In this document: positions 49,132 through 57,943 of the stretch, piece by piece | Layout of the letters: every line of letters begins with the position of its first letter | How positions within the stretch are numbered: position 1 is the stretch's first letter | DNA from: Deltaproteobacteria bacterium | GTDB taxonomy: Bacteria > Myxococcota_A > UBA9042 > DTJE01 | Assembly (NCBI GenBank): GCA_029547805.1 | Contig: JAKPOP010000014.1 | Span: 232,962 to 296,961 of the forward strand | Reading direction: 5' to 3' | DNA: 64,000 nt | The notes under the pieces: generated by a model | Database searches by the model: none | What the model saw: the letters and a program-made list of their open reading frames with translations, nothing else | What the model was told of the DNA's origin: nothing | Translations under genes and position numbers: made by a program

Positions 49132-49161
49132 TTGACAGGCCCGGCGGGCGGGTGCTACCAG
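49132..49161 (+). promoter_or_regulatory. Promoter of the HEAT-type lipoprotein gene
   Basis: TTGACA, 18 nt, TACCAG, 25 nt before ATG 49187. AGGAGG lies between. It suggests the lipoprotein-flippase pair is a unit separate from the acylation operon. Confidence 0.45.
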
Positions 49162-49186
49162 AGTCCCGGGGTCAGGAGGTCGGCAG

Positions 49187-50578
49187 ATGCGACGGGCGAT
49201 CGGTCTGGTGGTGGCCGGGTGGCTGCTGGCGGGGTGTCGGGGGTCGGCGCCGGAGGATTTCGGGAAGATGGCCCGCAGCGAGGCGGGTCAGCGGCGGATT
49301 GCCGCCTGGGTGGCCGACGTCTCCCACCCGATGGAGCAGCGGGTGCAGGCCCTGGTGGCCGTGGCGACCGAGGGATTTCCGGGCCGGGTCCGGGGCATGG
49401 TCGAGGGGGCCCCGGACCGGGAGGTCCTCGCGGAGAAGACGGCCGGGGCGCTCGTGGATCGCCTTCCTCAGCGATTCCAGGCCCCCGAGGAGGCGGCCTA
49501 CCTCCGGGAGGCGGCACTGGCGGTGCTGCTCCACGTCCCCGAGGACCGCCGCCTGCCGATCCAGGAGGGCCTGGCCCGGTGGGTCTTCGGGACCCTGACC
49601 CTGGACAGTACGGCCGACGAGGTGAAGCAGCAGGTGGAACCTCGCCTGCCGATCCACCAGTTGCCCTTGCTGGGGCCTCCCGGGGCGAAGGGGGCCACCG
49701 TGCTGGTTCGACACGGGTTCTCCGTGGATGCGGTGGCCCGCTACGTCCTCGCCCAGCCGGACCCCGAGGCCCATCGGCTGCTGCTGGAGGCCTTCCGGCG
49801 GCTCCACCAGACCCCGGATCTGGAGATCCCGGCATCCCACCTGCAGGCCATCGGGGACATCCGGGACCCGGCGGCGGCCGTCTACCTGCTGGACATGGCC
49901 CAGGACCAGAACCAGTCCTCGGACATCCGGGCCATCGCCTTCAACGAGGCCGCGGACCTCATGGAGGACCCGGCCCTGGCGGCAGGCAGCCGGGAGGCCC
50001 TCCGGGAGCGGTTGCAGCGACTGATGCAGTCCGGAGACCCCGACGACCGGTGGAGCGCCGCGAACTTCCTGTTCCGGCTCGACGGAGAGGCGGCCCTGCC
50101 GGGGATCCTCCAGGGGATGAAGGATGACGGGGTCTGGCCCAACGCCACCGAGGACCCGATGAAGTCCATGGTGGATTTCTGCAAGGGGACCTTCTGGAAG
50201 GGCGGGGCGACTGCCGGGAAGTGGGCCGCCGTCCAGGGGATGATCCAGAGCCGCAACCGGGTCCACCGGGCCCTGGGGCTGATCTGCCTGAAGGCCTCCC
50301 AGGACCCGGATCAGGCGGGCCTGGCCCGGCGGTCCCGGGGGAGCCGGGCGGACCTGTTCCCGGTCCTGGGAGTCCGGTTGCGGGAGGACGTCCTGGCCCA
50401 GAACGTCATCGAGGGGCTCCAGATGGACGCGGAACTCGCCAGGGACGAGGCCGCCGGGCGCGTCGATGCGGCCGATGCAAAGCGCCTGCGGTTCATCATC
50501 CTGGTGAACCTGACAGACACCGGGCGGAACTACCGCGTGGCGGTGGCGGACCGGTTCAAGGCGGAACGGGCGCCGTGA
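49187..50578 (+). CDS. Lipoprotein with helical-repeat (HEAT-like) body
   Basis: The 463-residue protein has a signal with lipobox LLAGC (Cys17). Its body is almost entirely alpha-helical, with irregular repeats such as HRLLLEAFRRLHQTP and AAVYLLDMAQDQNQ, which suggests a HEAT-like solenoid for protein binding. No enzyme motif is seen. The start overlaps nothing upstream and has its own promoter; the downstream flippase gene overlaps its stop (GTGA). I infer a scaffold in the envelope connected with glycan export, but this is guesswork from position. Confidence 0.65.
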   Translation: MRRAIGLVVAGWLLAGCRGSAPEDFGKMARSEAGQRRIAAWVADVSHPMEQRVQALVAVATEGFPGRVRGMVEGAPDREVLAEKTAGALVDRLPQRFQAPEEAAYLREAALAVLLHVPEDRRLPIQEGLARWVFGTLTLDSTADEVKQQVEPRLPIHQLPLLGPPGAKGATVLVRHGFSVDAVARYVLAQPDPEAHRLLLEAFRRLHQTPDLEIPASHLQAIGDIRDPAAAVYLLDMAQDQNQSSDIRAIAFNEAADLMEDPALAAGSREALRERLQRLMQSGDPDDRWSAANFLFRLDGEAALPGILQGMKDDGVWPNATEDPMKSMVDFCKGTFWKGGATAGKWAAVQGMIQSRNRVHRALGLICLKASQDPDQAGLARRSRGSRADLFPVLGVRLREDVLAQNVIEGLQMDAELARDEAAGRVDAADAKRLRFIILVNLTDTGRNYRVAVADRFKAERAP

Positions 50579-52104
50579 GCCACCCTGCCGGGACGGAGGA
50601 GGCGAGGGACCTCCGGGAGGCCGGTCGCGGCTTCCTGTGGATCACCGGGGCCAAGGTCTGGTTCCTGGTCACCGCGACCGTTTCCTCCCTGGCCTTCCCC
50701 AGGCTCTTCGGGGACCCGGTCCTCTACGGCCAGTACCGGGTGGTCTCGGGGGTCCTCAACGTCGTCACGATGGTGATCATCGGCGGGACCGTCCAGGCGG
50801 TCTCGCGGCTGACCTCGGAGGTCGGATCGGGTCCCGGGGCGGTGCGGCGGGTGGGCCTGCGGGTGGCCACGGCCCTCTTCGTGCCGGTGGGCCTGGCGGG
50901 ACTGCTGGGGGCCGGGTGGCTGGCCCGGGTGCTGCTGCGGGACGAGGCCCTGGCCGGGCCCATCCGGGCCGCATCGGGGGTGGTGATCGCCTACGCCTTC
51001 TACGCCGTGATCGTGGGGGTCCTGAACGGGCGGCGGTTCTTCGCCCGCCAGGCGGCCCTGGACATGACCTTCAGCACCCTCAAGACCGCCTCGATGGTGG
51101 CCGTGGTGGCCTGGACCGGTTCGGTGACCGGGGCCTTCGGGGCCTTCGCAGCCTCGGCGGCGGCGGTCCTGGGGCTGGCCCTGTGGATGGGCCGGGTCTC
51201 GGAGGCCTCCGGGCCGGGGGACCGGACTCCCGGCGTCCGGGACCTGTTGCACTACCTGGTGCCCCTGGGAGGCTATGCCCTGGTGCTGAACCTGCTGCTG
51301 CAGGCGGACGTCATCGCCCTCAAGGCCTTCCTGGGGGCCGTCGGGGAGGGACCCGAGGGGGCCTCGGCGGTGGCCGGGGTCTATGGGGCCGCCCGGAACG
51401 TCTCGCTGCTGCCCTATCAGGCGGTCATCTCGCTGACCTTCGTGGTCTTCCCCCTGGTCTCCCGGGCGACCAGCGCCGGGGAGGTGGAGGCCGCCGGGCG
51501 CACCGCCTCGGGGGCCCTGCGCCTGGCCTCGGTGCTGTCCTTTGGCGCTGTCGCGGTGCTGGGGGCGGCCCCGGGGCCCCTGCTGGGACTGCTCTTCGGG
51601 CCGGCGTTTCGGGCCGGGGCCGAGACGCTCCCGTGGTTGCTCGGGGGTGGGGCGCTCATGGCGGTGACCTCGGTGGGCAACGCGGTGCTGGCCTCCTCGG
51701 GGCGCCCGGCGGCCCCCCTCTGGAGCGGCCTGGTCTCCCTGGTGGTGCTGGCCCTGGGCCTGGGGGCCGGGCTGCCGTTGTCGGGAATCGACCCGAGCCG
51801 GGTGGCCGCCGGGTCCGTGGTGGCGGCGGCGCTCTGCGGGACCCTCGTGACCGGGTCCTGGGTGCGGCGTTCCTTCGGGGACTTGCCCTGGCTGCGGACC
51901 TTCTGGGTGGCGGCCCTCGGGGCCCTGGGGGCCTCCCTGGCGTCCCTGGCGGTCCCGTCGGAGTGGCCGATCGGGGCCACGGGAATCGCGGTGCTGGTCT
52001 TCCTGGGGATCCTGCTGGGGGGTCGGGGAGTGGTCCCCGAGGATGGACGACTCTTGCGCCAGGGGTTTCGCCGGCGGCCCCCCGCGGCTCCTCCCGGGGA
52101 GTGA
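50575..52104 (+). CDS. Wzx-type polysaccharide flippase (MVF/MATE-like)
   Basis: The 509-residue protein has about fourteen predicted helices and the general sequence character of polysaccharide-biosynthesis flippases (an N-terminal GAKVWFLVTATVSSLAFPR helix, a YGQYRVVSGVLN loop and a central YGAARNVSLLPYQ segment). These move lipid-linked glycan units across the inner membrane. The start is GTG 50575, overlapping the lipoprotein stop. A glycosyltransferase gene converges with it 36 nt downstream, and the acylation operon is just upstream. Confidence 0.8.
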   Translation: MSHPAGTEEARDLREAGRGFLWITGAKVWFLVTATVSSLAFPRLFGDPVLYGQYRVVSGVLNVVTMVIIGGTVQAVSRLTSEVGSGPGAVRRVGLRVATALFVPVGLAGLLGAGWLARVLLRDEALAGPIRAASGVVIAYAFYAVIVGVLNGRRFFARQAALDMTFSTLKTASMVAVVAWTGSVTGAFGAFAASAAAVLGLALWMGRVSEASGPGDRTPGVRDLLHYLVPLGGYALVLNLLLQADVIALKAFLGAVGEGPEGASAVAGVYGAARNVSLLPYQAVISLTFVVFPLVSRATSAGEVEAAGRTASGALRLASVLSFGAVAVLGAAPGPLLGLLFGPAFRAGAETLPWLLGGGALMAVTSVGNAVLASSGRPAAPLWSGLVSLVVLALGLGAGLPLSGIDPSRVAAGSVVAAALCGTLVTGSWVRRSFGDLPWLRTFWVAALGALGASLASLAVPSEWPIGATGIAVLVFLGILLGGRGVVPEDGRLLRQGFRRRPPAAPPGE

Positions 52105-52139
52105 CCGGACGGGCATGCGGCGGGGTGTCGAGAGGACGA

Positions 52140-53684
52140 TCACCGTCGGGGAACGACCCCCGGAGGGGTCGGGGACGGCGGTCGCCGGGCCTGTCGGCAG
52201 AGGTCCAGCAGGAAGGCCCGGTCCCGCTGCGCCTGGGCCGGGTCCAGGCGGGCCAGCCGGGAGGACCCGGCAAACCACCCCGTCGGAAGCAGCACCATGA
52301 TCGCCAGCACGAGCGCCCGGGCCCCGGGTTTCCGGACCAGGACCAGGACCGTCGTGACGGCCAGGGCCAGCCATCCCGCTCCGAGGACCAGCACGACGAG
52401 CGATGCCGGGAGGTCCAGGCGCATCGGGACCAGGCAGCCCTCCCGGGCCAGGGGCACCACGAGGTCGTGGAAGGGGTTCGGGAAGGACTCCGGGAGGTGG
52501 GGGAAGACCAGCGTCGAGGTGCCGGTCATCATCACCGAGCTGACCGCCAGGCCCGGGGCCAGGGCCCCGGCCCAGGGGGTGCGGGTCGCCAGCAGCGCCG
52601 CCGGGGTCACCAGCAGCGGCACCAGGGGCGTCAGGTGCCGCTGACCCACGGTCCATCCGCCGTCCCAGTAGACCATCGATGACACGAATGCGATGGGCAG
52701 GGCCACCTGGACCACCCGGAGCACCGCAAGGGGCCGAGGGGTCCGGCGGACATAGGACCAGACCCCCAGCAGGCCCAGGGCGGCCACCGGCGTGAAGAAC
52801 AGCAGGCCCTTGGAAGGACCGAAGAGGCTGCCGGCAAAGGGGACCCATCGGGGTCCCCGGACGCCCATGAAGCCCTGGGCGTGGACACTGGCGAAGAAGG
52901 GATTCGCGACGAAGGAATAGCCGGTCCGCCAGGGGGCCCCGAAGGCGGCCTCGTGGTAGAGGCCCAGGGCGATCAGGGGAGGCATGGCCCCGGCCAGGGC
53001 CATCAGGACCCGGGACGGCAGGGGACGGACCCGGGCCAGGAAGAAGGTCGCCAAAGGCAGCAGGTAGACCGCCGACTGGTACTCGGTGGCGACACAGAGG
53101 GCCGACAGGAAGCCCACCGCCGCCGCACCGGCCCGGGAGAGGGGGCCCGGGCGGATCAGGAGCCAGGTGACGGCGAAGACCAGCACCGCCACCAGCTGGT
53201 GCCCGTAGAACAGCACCGTGTACGGGAAGGCCAGGGTGCCCAGGCCGTAGGTGGCCAGGGCCAGGGCCCGGGCCGGGGGGGGCACCTCCAGCGTCGCCAT
53301 CTCCCGTCGCAGCAGGATCAGGAGCAGGAAGGTCGGCAGCACGCCGGCGACCAGCCGGGCCAGGAGCAGGTCCGCGGCGGGGTCTTCCGGGCCCCCGAGG
53401 GCCCGTCGCAGGGCCAGGGCCGGCAGGGCCACCAGGGCGGTTCCGGGGGGCTTGTCGCTGAACCACGAGTCGGCCACCCGGGACTTGTCGTTGATGTCCC
53501 CGTGCCGGGCCAGGAAGGGGCCGATCTCCACGTCGCCCTGGAGGAGGGCATAGGCGGTATAGAGGCGGGAGAGTTCGTTGGCCGAGTGGAGGTCCGGGTA
53601 CCAGGGCGCGACGACCAGGTGGGCCAGCAGCACGAGGCCCAGGGCCCATCCCTCCAGGGGAGCGACTCGGTGATGGTCGGCCAT
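52140..53684 (-). CDS. Multi-pass GT-C-type glycosyltransferase-like membrane protein
   Basis: The 514-residue protein has about eleven helices. The first loop holds SANELSRLYTAYALLQGD and a later RHGDINDKSRVADSWFSDKPPG, a lysine-proline-proline loop common in GT39/PMT-like enzymes of surface glycans. I infer a lipid-linked-sugar glycosyltransferase acting outside the inner membrane. The family assignment is from general layout only. The start is ATG 53684, with GGAGG about 9 nt upstream and a TAGCAT -10 candidate further up. Its 3' end faces the flippase. Confidence 0.7.
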   Translation of the reverse strand: MADHHRVAPLEGWALGLVLLAHLVVAPWYPDLHSANELSRLYTAYALLQGDVEIGPFLARHGDINDKSRVADSWFSDKPPGTALVALPALALRRALGGPEDPAADLLLARLVAGVLPTFLLLILLRREMATLEVPPPARALALATYGLGTLAFPYTVLFYGHQLVAVLVFAVTWLLIRPGPLSRAGAAAVGFLSALCVATEYQSAVYLLPLATFFLARVRPLPSRVLMALAGAMPPLIALGLYHEAAFGAPWRTGYSFVANPFFASVHAQGFMGVRGPRWVPFAGSLFGPSKGLLFFTPVAALGLLGVWSYVRRTPRPLAVLRVVQVALPIAFVSSMVYWDGGWTVGQRHLTPLVPLLVTPAALLATRTPWAGALAPGLAVSSVMMTGTSTLVFPHLPESFPNPFHDLVVPLAREGCLVPMRLDLPASLVVLVLGAGWLALAVTTVLVLVRKPGARALVLAIMVLLPTGWFAGSSRLARLDPAQAQRDRAFLLDLCRQARRPPSPTPPGVVPRR

Positions 53685-53747
53685 CGGCCCCTGCCTCCTG
53701 GCCCCAATGCTAGTGGAAAGGCCCGCTTTCGGGGAGGCCCGGAGGCG

Positions 53748-53756
53748 TGCTAGCGT
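53748..53756 (+). promoter_or_regulatory. Extended -10 candidate before the PLC/GDPD gene
   Basis: TGCTAGCGT, a TGnTAGNNT form, 46 nt before ATG 53803. The -35 region is poor. Confidence 0.3.
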
Positions 53757-53802
53757 TCCCCCGTCGGGGCGGCTTCCGGGCCGCCCGTGGCCGGGAGGCA
53801 TC

Positions 53803-55812
53803 ATGGAACGGTCCTGGAAGGGTCCTGGCTGGGGATGGGTGCTGGTGCTGGCGGCCTGCGGGTCCCCGTCGGCCGGGCCCGATGTCGTCGGGGACACCGT
53901 CGGGGATGTCCTGGCCCAAGAGGTGGATCCAGGCCCCGGGAGCCAGGATGTGGAGGACCGGGACGTCCAGGGGGACGATGGCGAGGACCTCCGTTGGCCC
54001 GGGGATGTCCCGGAAGCGGGGGACTGGGGACTCGATTCGGAGGGAGGGGGCGAGGAGCCGCCCCCTCCGGGGCCCCTGGACGACCGGCTGCGACTGGACC
54101 ACCTCCAGTGGGAGGGGACCCACAACTCCTACCACGTCGCGTCGCCCGGCGCGCCCCCCGAGTGGAACTACACCCATGCCCCGCTGAAGGTTCAACTGGA
54201 ACGCCAGGGGGTCCGGCAGGTCGAACTGGACGTCCACTGGGACCCGGACCTCCAGGCCTTCACGGTCTTTCACATCCCTTACATGGACCCGGAGACCACC
54301 TGCGCCACGTTCCGGGAGTGCCTGCAGGCGATCCGGGGATGGTCCGATGCCCACCGGGGCCACGCCCCGATCTTTGTCCTCGTGGAGCCCAAGGACGACA
54401 TGGACGACGTGCCGATCACGGGGCACCTGGAAGACCTGGACCGGGAGGTGCTGGGAGTCTTTCCGGCCTCCCGGCTCATGCTTCCCGATGACGTCCGGGG
54501 CCAGGGGACCTCGATCCGGGAGGCCATCGCGTCTCGAGGCTGGCCCACGCTGCGGCAGACCCGGGGGCGGGTGGTCTTCGTGCTGCTGGACGAGGGGGCC
54601 CACCGCGAGGCCTACCTGGACCTCCACCCGGACCTCTGGGGGGCCGTCTTCTTTGCCCGGGGAGGCGCCGGGGAGCCCTGGGGGGCGGTGATGGAGCACG
54701 GCAATCCCCTTCGGGACCAGGAGGCGGTCCGGCGGGACGTGGCGGCGGGCTACCTCGTGCGGTCCGGACCCGAGACCCGGGAGGAGGTGGAGGCGGCCCT
54801 GGAACTGGGAGTGCATCTGATCAGCACCGACCGGCCGGACCCGATCTTCGGGGCCCCTTTCGCGATGGGGATCCCCGGGGGACGGCCGATGGGGTGCAAC
54901 CCTGTGACGGCTCCTGAGGAGTGCACCGCGGCGGCCGTGGAGGACCTGGGACTGGGACCGGTGGTGCCACGGGCCGGGCCCCGACGTCCAGCGGACTGCC
55001 TGTGGGACCGCCGCTGCGACCGGGTGATGGTGGCGGCCCACCGGGGGGACCACCGGCGGCACCCGGAGAACTCCCTGGGCGGGATCCGGGGCGCCGCGGC
55101 CATCGGGGCGTCCCTGGCCGAGATCGATGTCCGGGAGACCCGGGACGGGGCCCTGGTGCTGATGCACGACCCCACCGTGGATCGCACCACCGACGGCAGC
55201 GGCCCCGTCTCGGAGATGACCCTGGCGGAGGTTCGGGAGCTGCGCCTCACGGGGCCCGGCGGTGATGGCCCCGAGGACCGCCAGGTGCCGACCTTCGAGG
55301 AGGCCCTGGCCCTGGCTCGGGAACTGGACCTGGTGCTCTACGTGGACCAGAAGACCTCGGACACGGACCGGGTGACGCGGGCCATCGCCGAGGCGGAGGC
55401 CTGGGACTGGGCGCTGGTCCGGGACGACTGGCCTGTGGCGGTGGCCCAGGGGCAGCGGGAGCCCCGGCTGCGGGTGATGCCCGCGGTGGACTCGGTGGCG
55501 GCCTTCGAGGCGGTGCAGGAGGGGCTGCCCGACGTCCGGATCGTCGAGGTCTCGGCCGGCGGGGTCGAGGCGGCCCTCTACCAGGCCATCCGGGGGGCGG
55601 GGGTCAAGATCCAGCAGGACGTGATGGCCGGGGGGGACCTCTTTGCGGCCGTAGGGGACTACTCGGCCTGGGGGGCGTTCCTGCGGGCCGGGGTGCAGGT
55701 CCCCCAGACGGACTGGCCCGCGGTGCTGGGGCCCCTGGGGGACCTGTTCAACCAGAGCGGCGGGTTTCCCGACGAGGGTCCGCTGCTGGAGGAGGCCGAC
55801 CCGACGCGGTGA
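53803..55812 (+). CDS. Lipoprotein fusing a Ca-dependent PI-PLC-like domain to a GDPD domain
   Basis: The 669-residue lipoprotein (lipobox VLAAC, Cys19) has an acidic linker and two phosphodiesterase barrels. The first (about 95-385) shows THNSYH (His107), VELDVHW (Glu141, Asp143) and a second His in FHIPYMD (His157), the layout of Ca-dependent phosphatidylinositol phospholipase C. The second (about 405-650) has AAHRGDHRRHPENS, EIDVRETRDG and LMHDPTVDRTTDG, the glycerophosphodiester phosphodiesterase signature with both histidines and the Glu/Asp metal site. Both catalytic sets look intact. The pair could degrade phospholipids stepwise, phospholipase first and then glycerophosphodiesters, outside the cell. 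RBS GGGAGG precedes ATG 53803. Confidence 0.85.
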   Translation: MERSWKGPGWGWVLVLAACGSPSAGPDVVGDTVGDVLAQEVDPGPGSQDVEDRDVQGDDGEDLRWPGDVPEAGDWGLDSEGGGEEPPPPGPLDDRLRLDHLQWEGTHNSYHVASPGAPPEWNYTHAPLKVQLERQGVRQVELDVHWDPDLQAFTVFHIPYMDPETTCATFRECLQAIRGWSDAHRGHAPIFVLVEPKDDMDDVPITGHLEDLDREVLGVFPASRLMLPDDVRGQGTSIREAIASRGWPTLRQTRGRVVFVLLDEGAHREAYLDLHPDLWGAVFFARGGAGEPWGAVMEHGNPLRDQEAVRRDVAAGYLVRSGPETREEVEAALELGVHLISTDRPDPIFGAPFAMGIPGGRPMGCNPVTAPEECTAAAVEDLGLGPVVPRAGPRRPADCLWDRRCDRVMVAAHRGDHRRHPENSLGGIRGAAAIGASLAEIDVRETRDGALVLMHDPTVDRTTDGSGPVSEMTLAEVRELRLTGPGGDGPEDRQVPTFEEALALARELDLVLYVDQKTSDTDRVTRAIAEAEAWDWALVRDDWPVAVAQGQREPRLRVMPAVDSVAAFEAVQEGLPDVRIVEVSAGGVEAALYQAIRGAGVKIQQDVMAGGDLFAAVGDYSAWGAFLRAGVQVPQTDWPAVLGPLGDLFNQSGGFPDEGPLLEEADPTR

Positions 55813-55875
55813 GGATTCCCGCCTGGCCCCGGGGAGGCGCCGGGGATCACCGTGGCCGAGACCTGGGCGGGGCCA

Positions 55876-55905
55876 CAGACAAGGGTCCTGGCGCTGGTCT
55901 AGAAT
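55876..55905 (+). promoter_or_regulatory. Promoter of the acyl-CoA dehydrogenase operon
   Basis: CAGACA, 18 nt, TAGAAT (55900-55905), 28 nt before ATG 55934. Confidence 0.45.
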
Positions 55906-55933
55906 CGTTGCATCCCACGGTGGAGGTCACCCG

Positions 55934-57178
55934 ATGATCGACCCCCTGCTGAGCGATGCCGGGAAGGCCCTCCGGGAGGAGGTCCGGGACTTCGTGAAGT
56001 CGGTGCCTCGCGACCTCATCCTGGCGATGGATCGGGACGAGGTCCAGTTCCCGAAGGAGTTCCTGGCCGAGGCGGGGCGCCGGAACCTGATGGGGGCCCG
56101 CTACCCCCGGGAGTGGGGCGGTCGAGGGCTCACCTGGGTGGACACCTGCATGGTGATGGAGGAGGTGGGGACGCTGGGCTACATCTTCGCCTGCATCTTC
56201 GGGGTGGGGGCGGAGCTGGTCTGCGATGCCGTCCTGATCCATGGCACCGACGAGCAGAAGGAACGCTACGTTCGGCCGCTGCTCCAGGGGCGGATCTTCG
56301 CCGCCGAGTGCCTCACCGAGCCCCGGGGCGGGTCGGACTTCTTCGGGGCCACCACCCGGGCGGTTCGGGACGGGGACGACTGGGTGATCAGCGGCGCCAA
56401 GCGGTTCATCGTGGGAGGGGCCGCGGCGGACTACTTCCTGGTCTATGCCCGGACGGACCCCGAGGCCCCGCCCCACAAGGGCATCACGGCCTTCCTGGTG
56501 GACCGGGGCCCCGGTGTCGAGACGGACTACCTCTACGGGCTGATGGGCTGCCGGGGCGGGGGTGCCGCCCGGGTGCGCTTCCACGAGGTCCGGGTGCCGG
56601 GACGCAACGTGCTGGGGCGGGTGAACGGGGGCGTCGAGGTCTTCTACACGATGATGATCCCCGAGCGCCTGGGCACCGCGGCGATGACCATCGGGGCCGC
56701 CCGGCCGGCCCTGGAGATCGCGACGCGCTACACCCGCCGACGCCGGGCCTTCGGACGTCCCATCAAGGAGTTCCAGGGGGTCTCGTTCCAGGTGGCCGAG
56801 TCGGCCATGCTGCTGGACGCCTGCCGGGCCATGGCCTACATGACCGCCCGGGCCGTGGACGCCGGGGAGCCGCCGGGGCGGGTCCGGCGGCTGGTCAGCG
56901 AGAGCAAGAAGTTCATCACCGAGTCCTGCCAGCAGGTGGCTCGCCACGCGATGCAGGTGATGGGGGGCATCGGGTACACCCGGGTCTATCCGGTGGAGCG
57001 GATCGTCCGGGACCTGGCCCTGGCCAGCATCTGGACCGGGACCTCGGAGATCATGAGCCAGATCATCGCCACCGAGTGGTACAAGGAGCGAGAGGCCCTG
57101 GAAGAGGCCCCGGAGACCCGGGACGTCGAGGGCGATGCCGAGGGGGCCGATGACCTGGAGGAGAAGGACTTCGGCTGA
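55934..57178 (+). CDS. Acyl-CoA dehydrogenase
   Basis: The 414-residue flavoprotein has the ACAD fold: an N-terminal helical domain, CLTEPRGGSDFFG and GAKRFIVGG in the middle, RRAFGRPIKEFQGV, and MQVMGGIGYTRVYPVER followed by WTGTSEIM. The position of the common late catalytic Glu (YEGT in medium-chain enzymes) is Thr here. A Glu in the helix-G position (Glu244, PERLG) probably serves instead, as in isovaleryl-CoA-type enzymes. It oxidises an acyl-CoA of unknown chain length. The last 30 residues are an acidic tail not needed for the fold. Two further genes follow in the same direction. Confidence 0.9.
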   Translation: MIDPLLSDAGKALREEVRDFVKSVPRDLILAMDRDEVQFPKEFLAEAGRRNLMGARYPREWGGRGLTWVDTCMVMEEVGTLGYIFACIFGVGAELVCDAVLIHGTDEQKERYVRPLLQGRIFAAECLTEPRGGSDFFGATTRAVRDGDDWVISGAKRFIVGGAAADYFLVYARTDPEAPPHKGITAFLVDRGPGVETDYLYGLMGCRGGGAARVRFHEVRVPGRNVLGRVNGGVEVFYTMMIPERLGTAAMTIGAARPALEIATRYTRRRRAFGRPIKEFQGVSFQVAESAMLLDACRAMAYMTARAVDAGEPPGRVRRLVSESKKFITESCQQVARHAMQVMGGIGYTRVYPVERIVRDLALASIWTGTSEIMSQIIATEWYKEREALEEAPETRDVEGDAEGADDLEEKDFG

Positions 57179-57190
57179 CCGGAGGAGATC

Positions 57191-57931
57191 ATGGAACCAG
57201 GACCCACCGCGGCGGTGCTGATCATTGGCAACGAGGTCCTGTCGGGTCGGACCCAGGACCAGAACCTGGCCTTCCTGGCCAGGCGCCTGGGGGAGATGGG
57301 GGTCCCGGTCATCGAGGCCCGGGTGGTCCGGGACCGGGAGGAGGAGATCGTCCAGGCGGTCCGCCAGTTGCGGGATCGGTGCACCTGGCTGTTCACCACC
57401 GGCGGCATCGGCCCGACCCACGACGACATCACCACCGGGGCCGTGGCCAGGGCCTTCGGCGTGCCGGTGGTCCGGCATCCCGAGGCCGAGGCGCGCCTTC
57501 GGGCCCACTATGCCCCTGGGGAGGTCACCGAGGCCCGGCTCAAGATGGCCGACGTGCCGGAGGGCGCCTCCCTGATCGACAACCCGGTCAGTACCGCGCC
57601 GGGCTACCGCATCGGCAACGTCTTCGTGCTGGCCGGGGTCCCGGTGATTGCCCAGGCGATGTTCGAGTCCCTGGCTCCGGCGCTGCAGGGGGGGCCGCCG
57701 ATCCGATCGCGGACCGTCCGGTGCCGGACCCCCGAGGGGGTGATGGCCGGGCCCCTGGGGGAGGTCCAGCGACGGCACCCGGAGGTGGAGATCGGGTCCT
57801 ATCCCTTCTTCCGCCGCGGGGAGGTGGGGGTCTCGCTGGTGGTCCGGGGGACGGACCCGGAGGCCCTGGAGGTCGTGGTCCGGGAGCTGGTGGAGATGCT
57901 TCGAGGCCTGGGCGACGACCCGGAGACGTGA
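57191..57931 (+). CDS. CinA-like protein with only the MoaB/MogA (molybdopterin-binding) domain
   Basis: The 246-residue protein has the MPT-binding fold of the CinA N-terminus, with IIGNEVLSGRTQDQN and the hallmark TTGGIGPTHDDITT. The C-terminal nicotinamide-nucleotide amidohydrolase domain of full CinA is missing, as in stand-alone COG1058 proteins. The likely role is ADP-ribose or nucleotide pyrophosphatase activity in nucleotide salvage, or none in competence. It is 12 nt downstream of the acyl-CoA dehydrogenase gene. Confidence 0.85.
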   Translation: MEPGPTAAVLIIGNEVLSGRTQDQNLAFLARRLGEMGVPVIEARVVRDREEEIVQAVRQLRDRCTWLFTTGGIGPTHDDITTGAVARAFGVPVVRHPEAEARLRAHYAPGEVTEARLKMADVPEGASLIDNPVSTAPGYRIGNVFVLAGVPVIAQAMFESLAPALQGGPPIRSRTVRCRTPEGVMAGPLGEVQRRHPEVEIGSYPFFRRGEVGVSLVVRGTDPEALEVVVRELVEMLRGLGDDPET

Positions 57932-57943
57932 CGGGAGGTGGCC

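Noticed and set aside
57191..57931. Assignment as a competence gene
   Set aside because: Only the MPT-binding half of CinA is present and no recA or competence genes are near.
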